Assembly: GCF_003641145.1 (NCBI RefSeq)
Contig: NZ_CP032744.1
Coordinates: 1,798,001-1,862,000 of the forward strand
Length of the DNA stretch: 64,000 nt
Reading direction: 5' to 3'
Origin: Lactiplantibacillus paraplantarum
GTDB taxonomy: Bacteria > Bacillota > Bacilli > Lactobacillales > Lactobacillaceae
In this document: piece by piece, positions 14,303-21,383 of the stretch
Layout of the letters: each line of letters opens with the position of its first letter
Position numbering within the stretch: the stretch's first letter is position 1
Notes under the pieces: generated by a model
What the model saw: only the letters and a program-made list of their open reading frames with translations
Told to the model about the DNA's origin: nothing
Databases searched by the model: none
Program-made: the position numbers and the translations under genes

Positions 14303-14875
14303 ATGAATATGAAAAAGGTCGCGACCATGGGGACAATTCTATTAACCGGGTTAAGCTTAACTGCTTGTGTTAGCTCTTCAAATGAATCAAGTTCTAGCTC
14401 CAAGAAAGAATCAACTTCAAAAGTAGCAAAGTCGAATTCAAAAAAAGAAGCATCTAGCAAAAAAGAAAGCAGTAGTTCATCGAAGAAAAGTAATGATGCT
14501 AATGATATCCTTCAAGCTATGGATTCTAAAAAACTCGCTAAATTTAATGAAGACTTGTCATCCAGCTTAAGCGAAGATCAAGGATTTGCGAACGATGGTC
14601 AAAAAGGATACGACTACGCAACTTACATTGACACCTTAGCGTATGACCACAATAGAGGCCTAATTGTAACAGTCAATGATGACTTTATGGGATTAAATGA
14701 CGCCCAAAAAACTACTGTCGGACAAGGAGCACAAAAATTAGCTGCAACACAGCTCGTAATCGACGGTATGGACATTGGTGCAGACAGTTCTGCCATCATG
14801 ACCAATGTCCACTATGGTTCTGAAAGGGTCGGTCACTCAAAATCGTTCTCACCATCTAATTTTAAATGGAAATAA
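14303..14875 (+). CDS. Prophage lipoprotein, candidate superinfection-exclusion factor
   Basis: The protein has 190 residues. The signal peptide ends in a lipobox (LSLTAC, Cys about residue 22). A long Ser/Lys low-complexity linker follows (about 23-65), suited to crossing the wall, and then a soluble domain of about 120 residues (ILQAMDSKKLAKFNEDLSSS, IDTLAYDHNRGLIVTVNDDF). Lipoproteins between ci and int in lactic-acid-bacteria phages, such as Ltp of TP-J34, block DNA injection by related phages; this one sits in the same place but its domain is not obviously the same. The ATG has GGAGG eight bases upstream. Confidence 0.7.
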   Translation: MNMKKVATMGTILLTGLSLTACVSSSNESSSSSKKESTSKVAKSNSKKEASSKKESSSSSKKSNDANDILQAMDSKKLAKFNEDLSSSLSEDQGFANDGQKGYDYATYIDTLAYDHNRGLIVTVNDDFMGLNDAQKTTVGQGAQKLAATQLVIDGMDIGADSSAIMTNVHYGSERVGHSKSFSPSNFKWK

Positions 14876-14879
14876 AAAA

Positions 14880-14914
14880 AGCACATCCCCTCCCGCCAAG
14901 AAGTCAGATGTGCT
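14880..14914 (-). terminator. Leftward-facing hairpin between lipoprotein and int
   Basis: AGCACATC and GATGTGCT form the stem. A run of seven Ts follows on the minus strand only, so it should stop leftward readthrough from att or late genes into the lysogeny module. Confidence 0.55.
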
Positions 14915-15008
14915 AATTGAACAAATACATAACAAAGGATAACTCTACCCTTTTTATAAAATTAATTATACCTGAAAGGAAGTGATGCCACAATCCTTCA
15001 AATTCTAC

Positions 15009-15017
15009 CCGCCTAGG
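15009..15017 (+). repeat. CCGCCTAGG motif, site 2 of 3
   Basis: Part of CTACCCGCCTAGGT (15005-15018), identical to 11349-11362, and 23 bases ahead of the integrase ATG. Its position suggests regulation of int or a recombination accessory site. Confidence 0.4.
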
Positions 15018-15040
15018 TGAAATTTAAGGAGGAAATCAAA

Positions 15041-16204
15041 ATGGCAAGTATTACTAAAAGAAATGGTAAGTGGGCCGTCCGCGTCAGTTACTATGACGAA
15101 TTCGGCAAACGATGCTTTAAAAACAAAAGTGGTTTCACTCGCAAAAAAGAAGCTGAACAATGGGCTACCGAATTAGAACAAGCTAAGTTTGATAAATCCA
15201 TTGGTAAGACTGACACAACGACACTCTTTTCTGATTACTATGAACGATGGCTAGAAACTTACAAATTTGGCAAAGTTGCACGAATTACCGAACAGGAATA
15301 CCGATACACTCTCCGTCAAATCGCTGAACTTTTACCAAAGATCCAACTATCAGCAATGACTCGGCTGCGGTATCAACAATTCATTAATGACTTTGTTCAT
15401 GGTAACTCACAACAGCGTACCAAACGTAATCTTAAAGACGACCAGCCCTATCATAGTAAATCATCCGTTGAAAAGCTGCACGGTCATATTCACGCTGCTG
15501 TTGTTGATGCCGTGGCTGATAACTTAATTAAGTCTGATTTCTGTCTGCACGCTGAGTTAGGCGGTCATGCGGGTAAATCAGCACAGTTAAAGTACCTTGA
15601 TGCCGAGGACATGCAAAAACTAGCCGCTGAGGTTAATACGGATATCAAGTTAACCTCTACCAGCAAATCAATGATCTACACTGGTTTACTAACTGGAATG
15701 CGAGTGGCCGAGGTTTCTGCACTCACTTGGCCCGATATTGATTGGCAAAACAAAACCGTACGCGTTAATAAGTCATGGGATTATGTTTATGGTCAAAAAT
15801 TCAAGAAAACTAAAACCGAATCGAGTATTCGGACAATAACCGTAACTGACGATCTTTTAAATCATCTTAAAACGTTACACGCTTTACAAATGGCAGTTAA
15901 ATTGGACAACCCAGATCATTTGGTTTTCATGAATAAGCGTGGTCGTATTCCCTCTCCAGGTGCATGCGATAATCTGCTTAAAAAATACCACGACTCATTG
16001 GGTATTAAACGGATTAGCTTTCACGGCCTACGTCACACTCATGCTAGTTACCTACTCTACTGTGGTGTGAAGATGGAATACATCTCAAAACGATTAGGTC
16101 ACAAGAACAGTTCCATCACTCGTAACGTCTACGCTCATATGATTAAAGAAGACCAACGACAGGAAAACGAACGGACCTTAAAAGCCCTCTCTCAGGTCAA
16201 CTAA
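15041..16204 (+). CDS. int: Tyrosine-family phage integrase
   Basis: The protein has 387 residues from the ATG at 15041, after AAGGAGG. The N-terminal arm-binding domain is about 1-50 (ITKRNGKWAVRVSYYDEFGK), the SAM-like core-binding domain about 60-170, and the catalytic domain about 180-370. The catalytic residues are R221 (TGMRVAEVSAL), H328 and R331 (FHGLRHTHAS), H354 (RLGHKNSS) and nucleophile Y364 (RNVYAHM). It integrates and, with an excisionase, removes the phage at the att site directly downstream. No excisionase gene is adjacent. Confidence 0.95.
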   Translation: MASITKRNGKWAVRVSYYDEFGKRCFKNKSGFTRKKEAEQWATELEQAKFDKSIGKTDTTTLFSDYYERWLETYKFGKVARITEQEYRYTLRQIAELLPKIQLSAMTRLRYQQFINDFVHGNSQQRTKRNLKDDQPYHSKSSVEKLHGHIHAAVVDAVADNLIKSDFCLHAELGGHAGKSAQLKYLDAEDMQKLAAEVNTDIKLTSTSKSMIYTGLLTGMRVAEVSALTWPDIDWQNKTVRVNKSWDYVYGQKFKKTKTESSIRTITVTDDLLNHLKTLHALQMAVKLDNPDHLVFMNKRGRIPSPGACDNLLKKYHDSLGIKRISFHGLRHTHASYLLYCGVKMEYISKRLGHKNSSITRNVYAHMIKEDQRQENERTLKALSQVN

Positions 16205-16470
16205 CATGGTGCACTTTTGGTGCACTCAACAAAAATGATAGCGCTAAAAGGCTTGATATCAATGATATGAGAGTGCACTCGAAAGGCTGTACTCTCCTTA
16301 AATTGATTATCTGTACCAGCCTTGAGCGTCGTCAATCGTTGAGTTGACGGCGTTTTTATTTTAATTTAATTGTTTCAAAACGGCTTTAATTGATATAATG
16401 GTGCACTTTTTGGTGCACTTTTACGAAAAAACATCAAATTTCGACGATTTAGTGCACTCAAAAGTGCACC
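16205..16470. other. attP-like junction with GTGCAC arm repeats
   Basis: The core lies within about 16281-16300, where this copy diverges from attR. Seven GTGCAC-centred sites surround it: at about 16209, 16219 and 16272 on the int side, and 16400, 16412, 16451 and 16463 (inverted) on the other. This is the usual layout of arm-type integrase sites. A complete attP between two phage copies is what site-specific insertion of a second copy would leave. Confidence 0.75.
16321..16357 (+). terminator. Hairpin terminator of the integrase transcript
   Basis: CGTCGTCAA and TTGACGGCG pair around a short loop and are followed by TTTTTATTTT. It lies inside the attP arm, so a prophage inserted alone would separate it from int at the right end. 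Confidence 0.6.
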
Positions 16471-16538
16471 AAAAAAATCCACACCACTGTAACTCATTGT
16501 GCCCCAAGGGGTTACAGCAACGGTAAATGCACATGACG

Positions 16539-16547
16539 CCTAGGCGG
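16539..16547 (-). repeat. CCGCCTAGG motif, site 3 of 3 (inverted, near attP)
   Basis: Here the motif is embedded in the palindrome CGCCTAGGCG (16537-16546), between the arm repeats and the late terminator. The same motif flanks the excisionase-like gene and int. Confidence 0.4.
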
Positions 16548-16573
16548 TTAAAATATATGGAGTAAATAAATTA

Positions 16574-16616
16574 AAAAAGCCCCACACCAACCATTATGGT
16601 CAGTGTGAGGCTTTTT
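16574..16616. terminator. Late-operon terminator after the endolysin
   Basis: AAAAAGCCCCACAC and GTGTGAGGCTTTTT form a strong stem just beyond the lysin stop, with T runs on both strands. It ends the long leftward late transcript. Confidence 0.85.
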
Positions 16617-16617
16617 G

Positions 16618-17526
16618 TTATTTCACATATTCAAGAGTATTATTAGCTGGGCCAGTTGCCATATAAGCATAGCCGTTCGGACGTGGTTGGCGCACCCAAC
16701 GATAACCACCTTGAATGATAGCTTGATCAGTCTTGATGGTTGATCCCGCTGGCAAGACAGCAATAACACTGGACGCTGTAGAAGCGCCTGTTCGAAGTTT
16801 CACAGCTGTTTTGAGCGTGTATGTCTTCTGCTCCTTGACCCACTTTGGCCCGGCTGGCTTAGGCTTACTTGGCGCAGGTACAACTGTCTTAGTCGCTTTT
16901 GCATACTTGTCCCAAGCGGCTTTGTCACCGTAGAAAACGTTGAAATCAAGATTGCCACCCCAACCTGACAAGCGCCCAACGCTTGCGTATTGGAAGATGA
17001 CCATCGACTTCCAATGCTTAAGTAATCCGTATAGATCACGTGGCTTGAACCCATTAACGACCGTATCACGATTATACTGGGCCAACCATAGTCCATAATT
17101 AGCCTTGACAACGGACGACCAGTCCAATGAATTTTCGCAATTAATACCAGTATAGAGCAACGGACGAACTCCAGTCTGGCTATAAACAGAATCAAGCCAT
17201 TGTTTGGCTAGTCCAACGCCAACTTGATCTTGAATTGTCGAACCACTCGTGTTTTCGAAGTCCAGAACCAGAACAGCTTGACCGATATACGGCTTAGCCT
17301 TGGACAAAAAGTAGTCGGCCTGTTTCTTTACATCAACGTCATTTCGAATAAAGTGATAGAGTCCTAACTTTTTGTCCGCAGATAGAACTTGTTTAGCATG
17401 CCCGCTCCATGACGGATTCGTATATCCTGTTCCTTCAGTTACTTTCACAATGACGAAATCACCAGCGATTTCATCAACATTCATGCCAGCCTGATAACTG
17501 GAAACATCAATACCATTTAAACTCAT
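16618..17526 (-). CDS. Endolysin: GH25 muramidase with C-terminal SH3-like wall-binding domain
   Basis: The protein has 302 residues. The GH25 catalytic domain is at about 1-200, with D7 (NGIDVSSYQ) and the acid pair D89/E91 (VLVLDFENT). A Pro-rich linker (PAPSKPKPAGPKW) joins an SH3-like binding domain (about 235-302, VKLRTGASTASSVIAVLPAG). It hydrolyses peptidoglycan at the end of infection. It has no signal peptide, so it needs the holin encoded directly upstream, whose stop overlaps its start. A related lysin tail survives as a pseudogene at 57623-57822. Confidence 0.92.
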   Translation of the reverse strand: MSLNGIDVSSYQAGMNVDEIAGDFVIVKVTEGTGYTNPSWSGHAKQVLSADKKLGLYHFIRNDVDVKKQADYFLSKAKPYIGQAVLVLDFENTSGSTIQDQVGVGLAKQWLDSVYSQTGVRPLLYTGINCENSLDWSSVVKANYGLWLAQYNRDTVVNGFKPRDLYGLLKHWKSMVIFQYASVGRLSGWGGNLDFNVFYGDKAAWDKYAKATKTVVPAPSKPKPAGPKWVKEQKTYTLKTAVKLRTGASTASSVIAVLPAGSTIKTDQAIIQGGYRWVRQPRPNGYAYMATGPANNTLEYVK

Positions 17527-17810
17527 TATTCTACACCTCCATCTAATGCATGTGTAATTGATTTGAATACCTCATTACCGCCAACACTGACGGCGCCAGC
17601 AACTAAACCATCAACTAACCCTACGACTGGTTTAATATCGCCGTTCAGCCAACCAAATACAATACCAATCACTGCCCCAATTCCCAATGCAATCATTGGT
17701 AAATACACATTCTTCAATGGTGTTTGCTTAACTCCCCACACGATTACAAAAGTAGCAATCGCAATCATGGCAATAGTACCACCATTCAATAATTGGATAA
17801 ATTCTTCCAC
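17526..17810 (-). CDS. Holin
   Basis: The protein has 94 residues and two to three membrane segments (GTIAMIAIATFVIVWGV, YLPMIALGIGAVIGIVFGW, GLVDGLVAGAVSVGG). It resembles the Hol44-type holins of lactic-acid-bacteria phages. It forms the membrane lesion that releases the endolysin. Its stop overlaps the lysin start (TAATG) and its own start touches the upstream gene, forming a compact lysis cassette. Confidence 0.8.
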   Translation of the reverse strand: MEEFIQLLNGGTIAMIAIATFVIVWGVKQTPLKNVYLPMIALGIGAVIGIVFGWLNGDIKPVVGLVDGLVAGAVSVGGNEVFKSITHALDGGVE

Positions 17811-18016
17811 TATTTTTCATCTCGCTTCCTATAATATTCGATTATTTCCTGTTTCTTTGTGTTCTCCTTCTGTAGCGCCTCATTATCCTTTTTTAGCTTG
17901 GCAAGCGTGTTGTCAGTGGCCTTAGTACGGTTCAATATCGCCGGTGCTTGAGTTATCAATGCAACGATTATCGAAGCACCAGCACTGATGAGGGCCACGA
18001 GTACGACGTCGCTCAC
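17810..18016 (-). CDS. Small membrane protein with coiled-coil tail, lysis cassette
   Basis: The protein has 68 residues: an N-terminal membrane helix (VVLVALISAGASIIVALITQ) and a charged coiled coil (LAKLKKDNEALQKENTKKQE). It adjoins the holin gene by a one-base overlap. It may be a holin partner or antiholin. The arrangement is the reverse of XhlA, which has its helix last. The role is inferred from position only. Confidence 0.6.
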   Translation of the reverse strand: MSDVVLVALISAGASIIVALITQAPAILNRTKATDNTLAKLKKDNEALQKENTKKQEIIEYYRKRDEK

Positions 18017-18020
18017 TATA

Positions 18021-18404
18021 TCAGCCCCCGATTACTATTTCATGGATCATCGATGATAAAACAAAAAATGCATACATCGATTCAAAACTTATTAGTTGCC
18101 CATTACCAGCATCGTGAAAGATAAAGGCGACCATAAAAAAGACCCACACAAATGTGAGGGCTCCTGTCATTACCGGTTTATAATATGGTACATCAATATT
18201 CCAGAACGAATAGACAACTGCTAACGTCGCTACAATCATGAGTATTGAAATCGAAGGTGGATCATCCATGATATCTAAAACCGTTGGCCGTGGTGGTACG
18301 AAGGCAAAGGTTACATTATGCCTAACGAGAAAATAGACGCCCAATCCATAAGTTTCTAATGATTTCCACAACCAAAAACGATTCTGCTTTAAATGTGTTA
18401 ACAC
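18021..18404 (-). CDS. Multi-pass membrane protein, lysis region
   Basis: The protein has 127 residues and about four hydrophobic segments (GLGVYFLVRHNVTFAFV, ISILMIVATLAVVYSFW, PVMTGALTFVWVFFMVAFIF, MYAFFVLSSMIHEIVI). Genes like this often lie between tail-fibre and holin genes in lactobacillus phages; their role is unknown. The ATG at 18404 has AGGAGATGAAAG upstream. Confidence 0.6.
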   Translation of the reverse strand: MLTHLKQNRFWLWKSLETYGLGVYFLVRHNVTFAFVPPRPTVLDIMDDPPSISILMIVATLAVVYSFWNIDVPYYKPVMTGALTFVWVFFMVAFIFHDAGNGQLISFESMYAFFVLSSMIHEIVIGG

Positions 18405-18417
18405 ATACTTTCATCTC

Positions 18418-18828
18418 CTAACCAGTCACCCAAACAAACGTACCGCCTACATAGTCAGTCACATCAAATTGTCCATCCATTGGGCTCTCAAAATTCAAAT
18501 TTCCATCATTACCCAGTGTTAATGAAAATGAACGTCCAATTGTTCCTCTTAACGAGAACGGGATAGACTGTTGTGGATAGAAATTCGTTGGTAATTTTGC
18601 AATGACAGCATCACGAACTAAGTTAGTAATTGACAGTCTCAAAACTACAATTTCGCCGATTTTTCTTATACTTGTTTTTCCAATATTAGCTCTGTTTTCG
18701 AAACCATTGATTAACGTTAAGTCAATCCATCCAGTATCCTCAACCGCTGAACCAAGGCCTTCTAACATTCGGTTCAACGGTTCATCCCAATTTGCTTGAC
18801 CATGATTAATAGTAGTGATGTTAATCAT
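18418..18828 (-). CDS. Short tail-fibre paralogue (fibre C)
   Basis: The protein has 136 residues. It begins MINITTINHGQANWDEPLNR, which parallels the N-termini of two longer upstream fibres (GQ-x-x-W ... N-x-x-hydrophobic-x-x-L). A beta-rich body follows (DTGWIDLTLINGFENRANIG ... GTFVWVTG). It is probably a fibre tip or accessory receptor-binding subunit. The start at 18828 overlaps the stop of a tiny ORF carrying a G10 tract, which may govern its expression by coupling. AAAGGTGGTG is its own ribosome site. Confidence 0.65.
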   Translation of the reverse strand: MINITTINHGQANWDEPLNRMLEGLGSAVEDTGWIDLTLINGFENRANIGKTSIRKIGEIVVLRLSITNLVRDAVIAKLPTNFYPQQSIPFSLRGTIGRSFSLTLGNDGNLNFESPMDGQFDVTDYVGGTFVWVTG

Positions 18829-18928
18829 AACTAACACCACCTTTATAAATAATAAAAGGGTTAGAAATACCGGTATATAGGCATTCTACCCCCCCCCCGT
18901 CATTTTCTAACTTGTTTTTAATTTTCAT
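18821..18928 (-). CDS. Tiny leader ORF with a G10 tract, coupled to fibre C (in frame)
   Basis: From the ATG at 18928, with GGAGG upstream, it begins MKIKNKLENDGGGVECLYTG and runs 35 codons to a TAA overlapping the fibre C start (ATGATTAA). The Gly run is encoded by ten Gs. With 10 Gs the frame stays open; with 9 or 11 it stops early (TAG or TAA). This is the pattern of a slippage switch acting through translational coupling. The ORF overlaps the end of the XkdX gene. A paralogous ORF is at 21324-21368. Confidence 0.55.
   Translation of the reverse strand: MKIKNKLENDGGGVECLYTGISNPFIIYKGGVSYD
18889..18898 (-). repeat. Homopolymer G10 tract (locus 1)
   Basis: Ten consecutive Gs on the coding strand, inside the leader ORF of fibre C. 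Such runs are prone to slippage; the only other comparable tract in the window, of equal length, is at 21329-21338. Confidence 0.85.
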
Positions 18929-19085
18929 TCTTTTTATCCTCCGTTTCTGTGTCAGTCGTATCTTCATTAATACCAACTAGCTCATTGTATTGATCCTCTG
19001 TTAGTAAACCGCCTAGTTTCAAAGTGCTTAAATTATCCGCATTATACAGCCCCATCGCGTAATACTGTTTGATAAAAATAAACAT
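18918..19085 (-). CDS. xkdX: XkdX-family small tail protein
   Basis: The protein has 55 residues, begins MFIFIKQYYAMGLYNADNLS and has LLTEDQYNELVG, the XkdX signature (tyrosine-rich start, then a TxxQYxxLxG motif). Its start overlaps the upstream stop (TAATG). In PBSX, xkdX follows xkdW near the fibre genes, matching this order. The function is not established; it is likely a tail or fibre accessory. Confidence 0.75.
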   Translation of the reverse strand: MFIFIKQYYAMGLYNADNLSTLKLGGLLTEDQYNELVGINEDTTDTETEDKKNEN

Positions 19086-19435
19086 TAGTTAGTTCCTCCA
19101 TTCTGTGCAGCAATTGCAAGCATTGCTTGAGCGTTGAACTGGTCTTGCGCAGTCTTGTTCTGCGCAATTTGCAACATCAATGCCGCATTAGTTTTATCTT
19201 GTTCTGACGGCTCCGGTACTGGCACTGGATGTGCTGCAAGCCATTCATCCTTATCAGTGCCATTCCATGTAGTCCCATCCCACGTAATTGGCTCGTATAG
19301 TCCATTTGTCGGTGCTACTGGCGTCGCGTTGCCTGGTAACGGATTAGGTAACTCATCATCCGTCATAAAAAATTCACTGTGATCCAGCTCATTGTCTTCA
19401 TTCCAAAAATATAATATTTGTGGCAATTTACTCAT
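19085..19435 (-). CDS. XkdW-like tail-fibre accessory protein
   Basis: The protein has 116 residues. The N-terminal half (LPQILYFWNEDNELDHSEFF, WDGTTWNGTDKDEWLAAHP) is followed by a helical C-terminus (ALMLQIAQNKTAQDQFNAQA). Both position, between fibre and xkdX, and length fit PBSX XkdW, though sequence resemblance is modest. Possibly a fibre chaperone or attachment protein. Confidence 0.6.
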   Translation of the reverse strand: MSKLPQILYFWNEDNELDHSEFFMTDDELPNPLPGNATPVAPTNGLYEPITWDGTTWNGTDKDEWLAAHPVPVPEPSEQDKTNAALMLQIAQNKTAQDQFNAQAMLAIAAQNGGTN

Positions 19436-20387
19436 CCCTTCCTAAATAATTAATGCCTGCAAAATCTAACTTAGTACCGTTTGGCAAGGCTTTGGCTACA
19501 TATAGTCCATCATCCTTAATGGTTACTGGAAATTCGGTTTGACTAGATACATTTCGGCATAATGCTGTGATGCCACCGTCAGCCCCCAAAAACTTATCTG
19601 GCATTGCTAAAATTCTCGTTGCTGCCGGAATATCTGCAGTTGCTACGATTCCAGAAGTCAAATGGACAAGATCATTCACACGTCGAGCAAGCGGTGCATC
19701 TTTTGCTTGATACAGGCCTTCCACCGCACCAACCATTGTCAAACGAACTAATCCAGTGTCTTCCGCATGAATATCGTTGGCCGCGGGTGCCCAGTACTCT
19801 GACTTTCCAACAAATACCTCACCAAAAAACAAATTGTGATCTACACCATCGGTAGACCCATTGTTGTCAATACGGAATGCTCCCTGAACATTATTACCTG
19901 AATTGAAGCTAAGCTTATACAGAACTGCTTTAGACGGATTTGGAACAACACTCGTGGTTAATTGAATATTATTCAAATTATCATTTGCATCATGACAAAT
20001 CATGTAAGCATCAAAGCTTGTAATACCGACAGCACCATACGCAATGAAATAGACATCATAATTTGTGTTGGGTACCAAGGTATACTCATCCGTTATTGCA
20101 AAAACCTCCTCATCAACACCGGGCTTTTCTTTGTCATGTAAGATGCTGAATAAATTGACTTTGCCATTCTTGTATAAGTGATTACGAATAACAAGAACTT
20201 TTCCACCAACGGGTGCGGACCAATGTTTAGTATTTCGAGGAGTTGCAGAATTTAAGATCAAATTTTGCCGACTAACTGGTCCCCCAGACAAATGAAACGT
20301 ATCAGAGTCAAGGCCAGAGAAGTTATCATTGATAGTCTTTTCCCAATGTTCTTGACCATAATCAACTTTTGCTAAACTTACTGTCAT
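19428..20387 (-). CDS. Tail fibre / receptor-binding protein (fibre B)
   Basis: The protein has 319 residues from the ATG at 20387, after GAAAGGAAG. The N-terminus (LAKVDYGQEHWEKTINDNFS) matches the motif of the other two fibres. The middle (about 40-200) looks like a jelly-roll carbohydrate-binding module (QNLILNSATPRNTKHWSAPV ... AFRIDNNGSTDG), and the C-terminus resembles fibre C. It should take part in binding the host cell-wall polysaccharide. Confidence 0.7.
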   Translation of the reverse strand: MTVSLAKVDYGQEHWEKTINDNFSGLDSDTFHLSGGPVSRQNLILNSATPRNTKHWSAPVGGKVLVIRNHLYKNGKVNLFSILHDKEKPGVDEEVFAITDEYTLVPNTNYDVYFIAYGAVGITSFDAYMICHDANDNLNNIQLTTSVVPNPSKAVLYKLSFNSGNNVQGAFRIDNNGSTDGVDHNLFFGEVFVGKSEYWAPAANDIHAEDTGLVRLTMVGAVEGLYQAKDAPLARRVNDLVHLTSGIVATADIPAATRILAMPDKFLGADGGITALCRNVSSQTEFPVTIKDDGLYVAKALPNGTKLDFAGINYLGRDE

Positions 20388-20438
20388 AATTGAACTTCCT
20401 TTCTCTAATTCAAAGCCGTTCAATTGTGAACGGCTACT

Positions 20439-21266
20439 TTACGAAATAAATACATGGTTAAAATTAATCCAAAATGTGTCGTCGCTTGTTTCTGAACAAT
20501 ATTGCAACTGAATTTTTCCATTGTAAAAATTCCAGCCATATTGAACTCCAAATGCTCGTGTATCAAAGTGAGTGTTAACCATTTGGTGCTCGCTAAACCA
20601 ATCCGTAACTAGCTGTGGCAGCGTAGCAACGTTTAATGTTAGATTCCATCCCTTGGTAATAGCGATGCCATTCACAGAACCGCTCAGCATTAACATATCA
20701 ACTGCCCCTAACTGAATAATTCTAAAGGCGGGAGTATCACCTAAAAAATTACTGTAAACTTTTGCACCATTCATTAGAGTAATCCCATCCCTAATCCAGC
20801 CAGTATCTGTGACTTGTGCAGTGTCCTCCACTGCTGGGCGCCAATCCGTTGCCTTATCACCAAGCTCAACTTGTACATGATATTGACCGGTGTTCAAACT
20901 GACATTTCGTACAGAAATTTGCAGAATACCAGTATTATTTGTCGTTACAGTCAAAGGACTTCCAGCTTTAACGCCATTAGTACCGGAAACTGCCTTAAAT
21001 CCAGCGTTTCCTGCAAATAGATCCTGTGTTCCTTGGTCATCACGTGCTGGAATATTAGTAGATACCGTATACGTAGTATTGGCAGCTAATTGTAAATTGA
21101 CTGATGGCATTTCCAAATAATCTTCCCGATACTGACTACGTTTGAATTTCTCCAAGCTAAAATAATTTCGGCCTCCGATAACCATATTGTTCAAATTTTT
21201 GAAATTCGTATTGATAACCCCATCCCAGCCTGCTTGACCGGAATCAATATTGGTGATATTAGTCAT
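20439..21266 (-). CDS. Tail fibre / receptor-binding protein (fibre A)
   Basis: The protein has 275 residues. It begins MTNITNIDSGQAGWDGVINT with the shared motif, continues with a jelly-roll-like central domain (VNLQLAANTTYTVSTNIPAR ... NTGQYHVQVELGDKATDWRP), and ends in a beta-rich head. The start overlaps the potential stop of the G10 leader ORF (ATGACTAA), the same arrangement as fibre C. In the sequenced state the leader is out of frame. Its own ribosome site (GGTGG) may still give basal expression. Confidence 0.7.
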   Translation of the reverse strand: MTNITNIDSGQAGWDGVINTNFKNLNNMVIGGRNYFSLEKFKRSQYREDYLEMPSVNLQLAANTTYTVSTNIPARDDQGTQDLFAGNAGFKAVSGTNGVKAGSPLTVTTNNTGILQISVRNVSLNTGQYHVQVELGDKATDWRPAVEDTAQVTDTGWIRDGITLMNGAKVYSNFLGDTPAFRIIQLGAVDMLMLSGSVNGIAITKGWNLTLNVATLPQLVTDWFSEHQMVNTHFDTRAFGVQYGWNFYNGKIQLQYCSETSDDTFWINFNHVFIS

Positions 21267-21323
21267 AAATCACACCACCATTCCAATATGATAAAGGGGT
21301 TAGAAACGTTGATAATACTAAGT

Positions 21324-21368
21324 TTATACCCCCCCCCCGGCGTTTTCTAATGTAGATTTAATCTTCAT
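21324..21368 (-). CDS. Tiny leader ORF with a G10 tract, ahead of fibre A (out of frame)
   Basis: From the ATG at 21368, with GGGAGG upstream, it reads MKIKSTLENAGGGV and stops at once (TAA at 21326). One more G would keep it open for about 22 further codons to a TAA overlapping the fibre A start; two more would end at a TGA that also overlaps it. The paralogous leader at 18821-18928 is in the open state. Either this is the OFF phase of a switch, or the leader is decayed. Confidence 0.5.
   Translation of the reverse strand: MKIKSTLENAGGGV
21329..21338 (-). repeat. Homopolymer G10 tract (locus 2)
   Basis: Ten consecutive Gs on the coding strand after AACGCC, in the same codon context as the tract at 18889-18898 and likewise just upstream of a fibre gene. 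Confidence 0.85.
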
Positions 21369-21383
21369 GTTTTTGTCCTCCCA

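Larger units (their letters stand above)
1..16300. repeat. Left copy of a 16.3-kb exact repeat (part of first prophage copy)
   Basis: This block recurs at 41067-57366. All ORFs have the same order, length, spacing and translation at a constant offset of 41,066 bases, and the stretches compared base by base were identical. It ends at the att junction: after ...CTGTACTCTCCTTA the left copy continues with phage DNA and the right copy with chromosome. The offset equals one phage genome, so the repeat comes from two adjacent copies of one phage (or an assembly of its circular form). Confidence 0.95.

Noticed and set aside
1..16300. The large repeat considered as a transposon or composite element
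   Set aside because: There is no transposase or terminal inverted repeat, and the offset equals a full phage genome bounded by att.
18889..21338. G10 tracts considered as pure sequencing error
   Set aside because: Both sit in the same codon context of paralogous leaders with ribosome sites and overlapping fibre starts. Error in exact length remains possible, so tract state is reported with caution.
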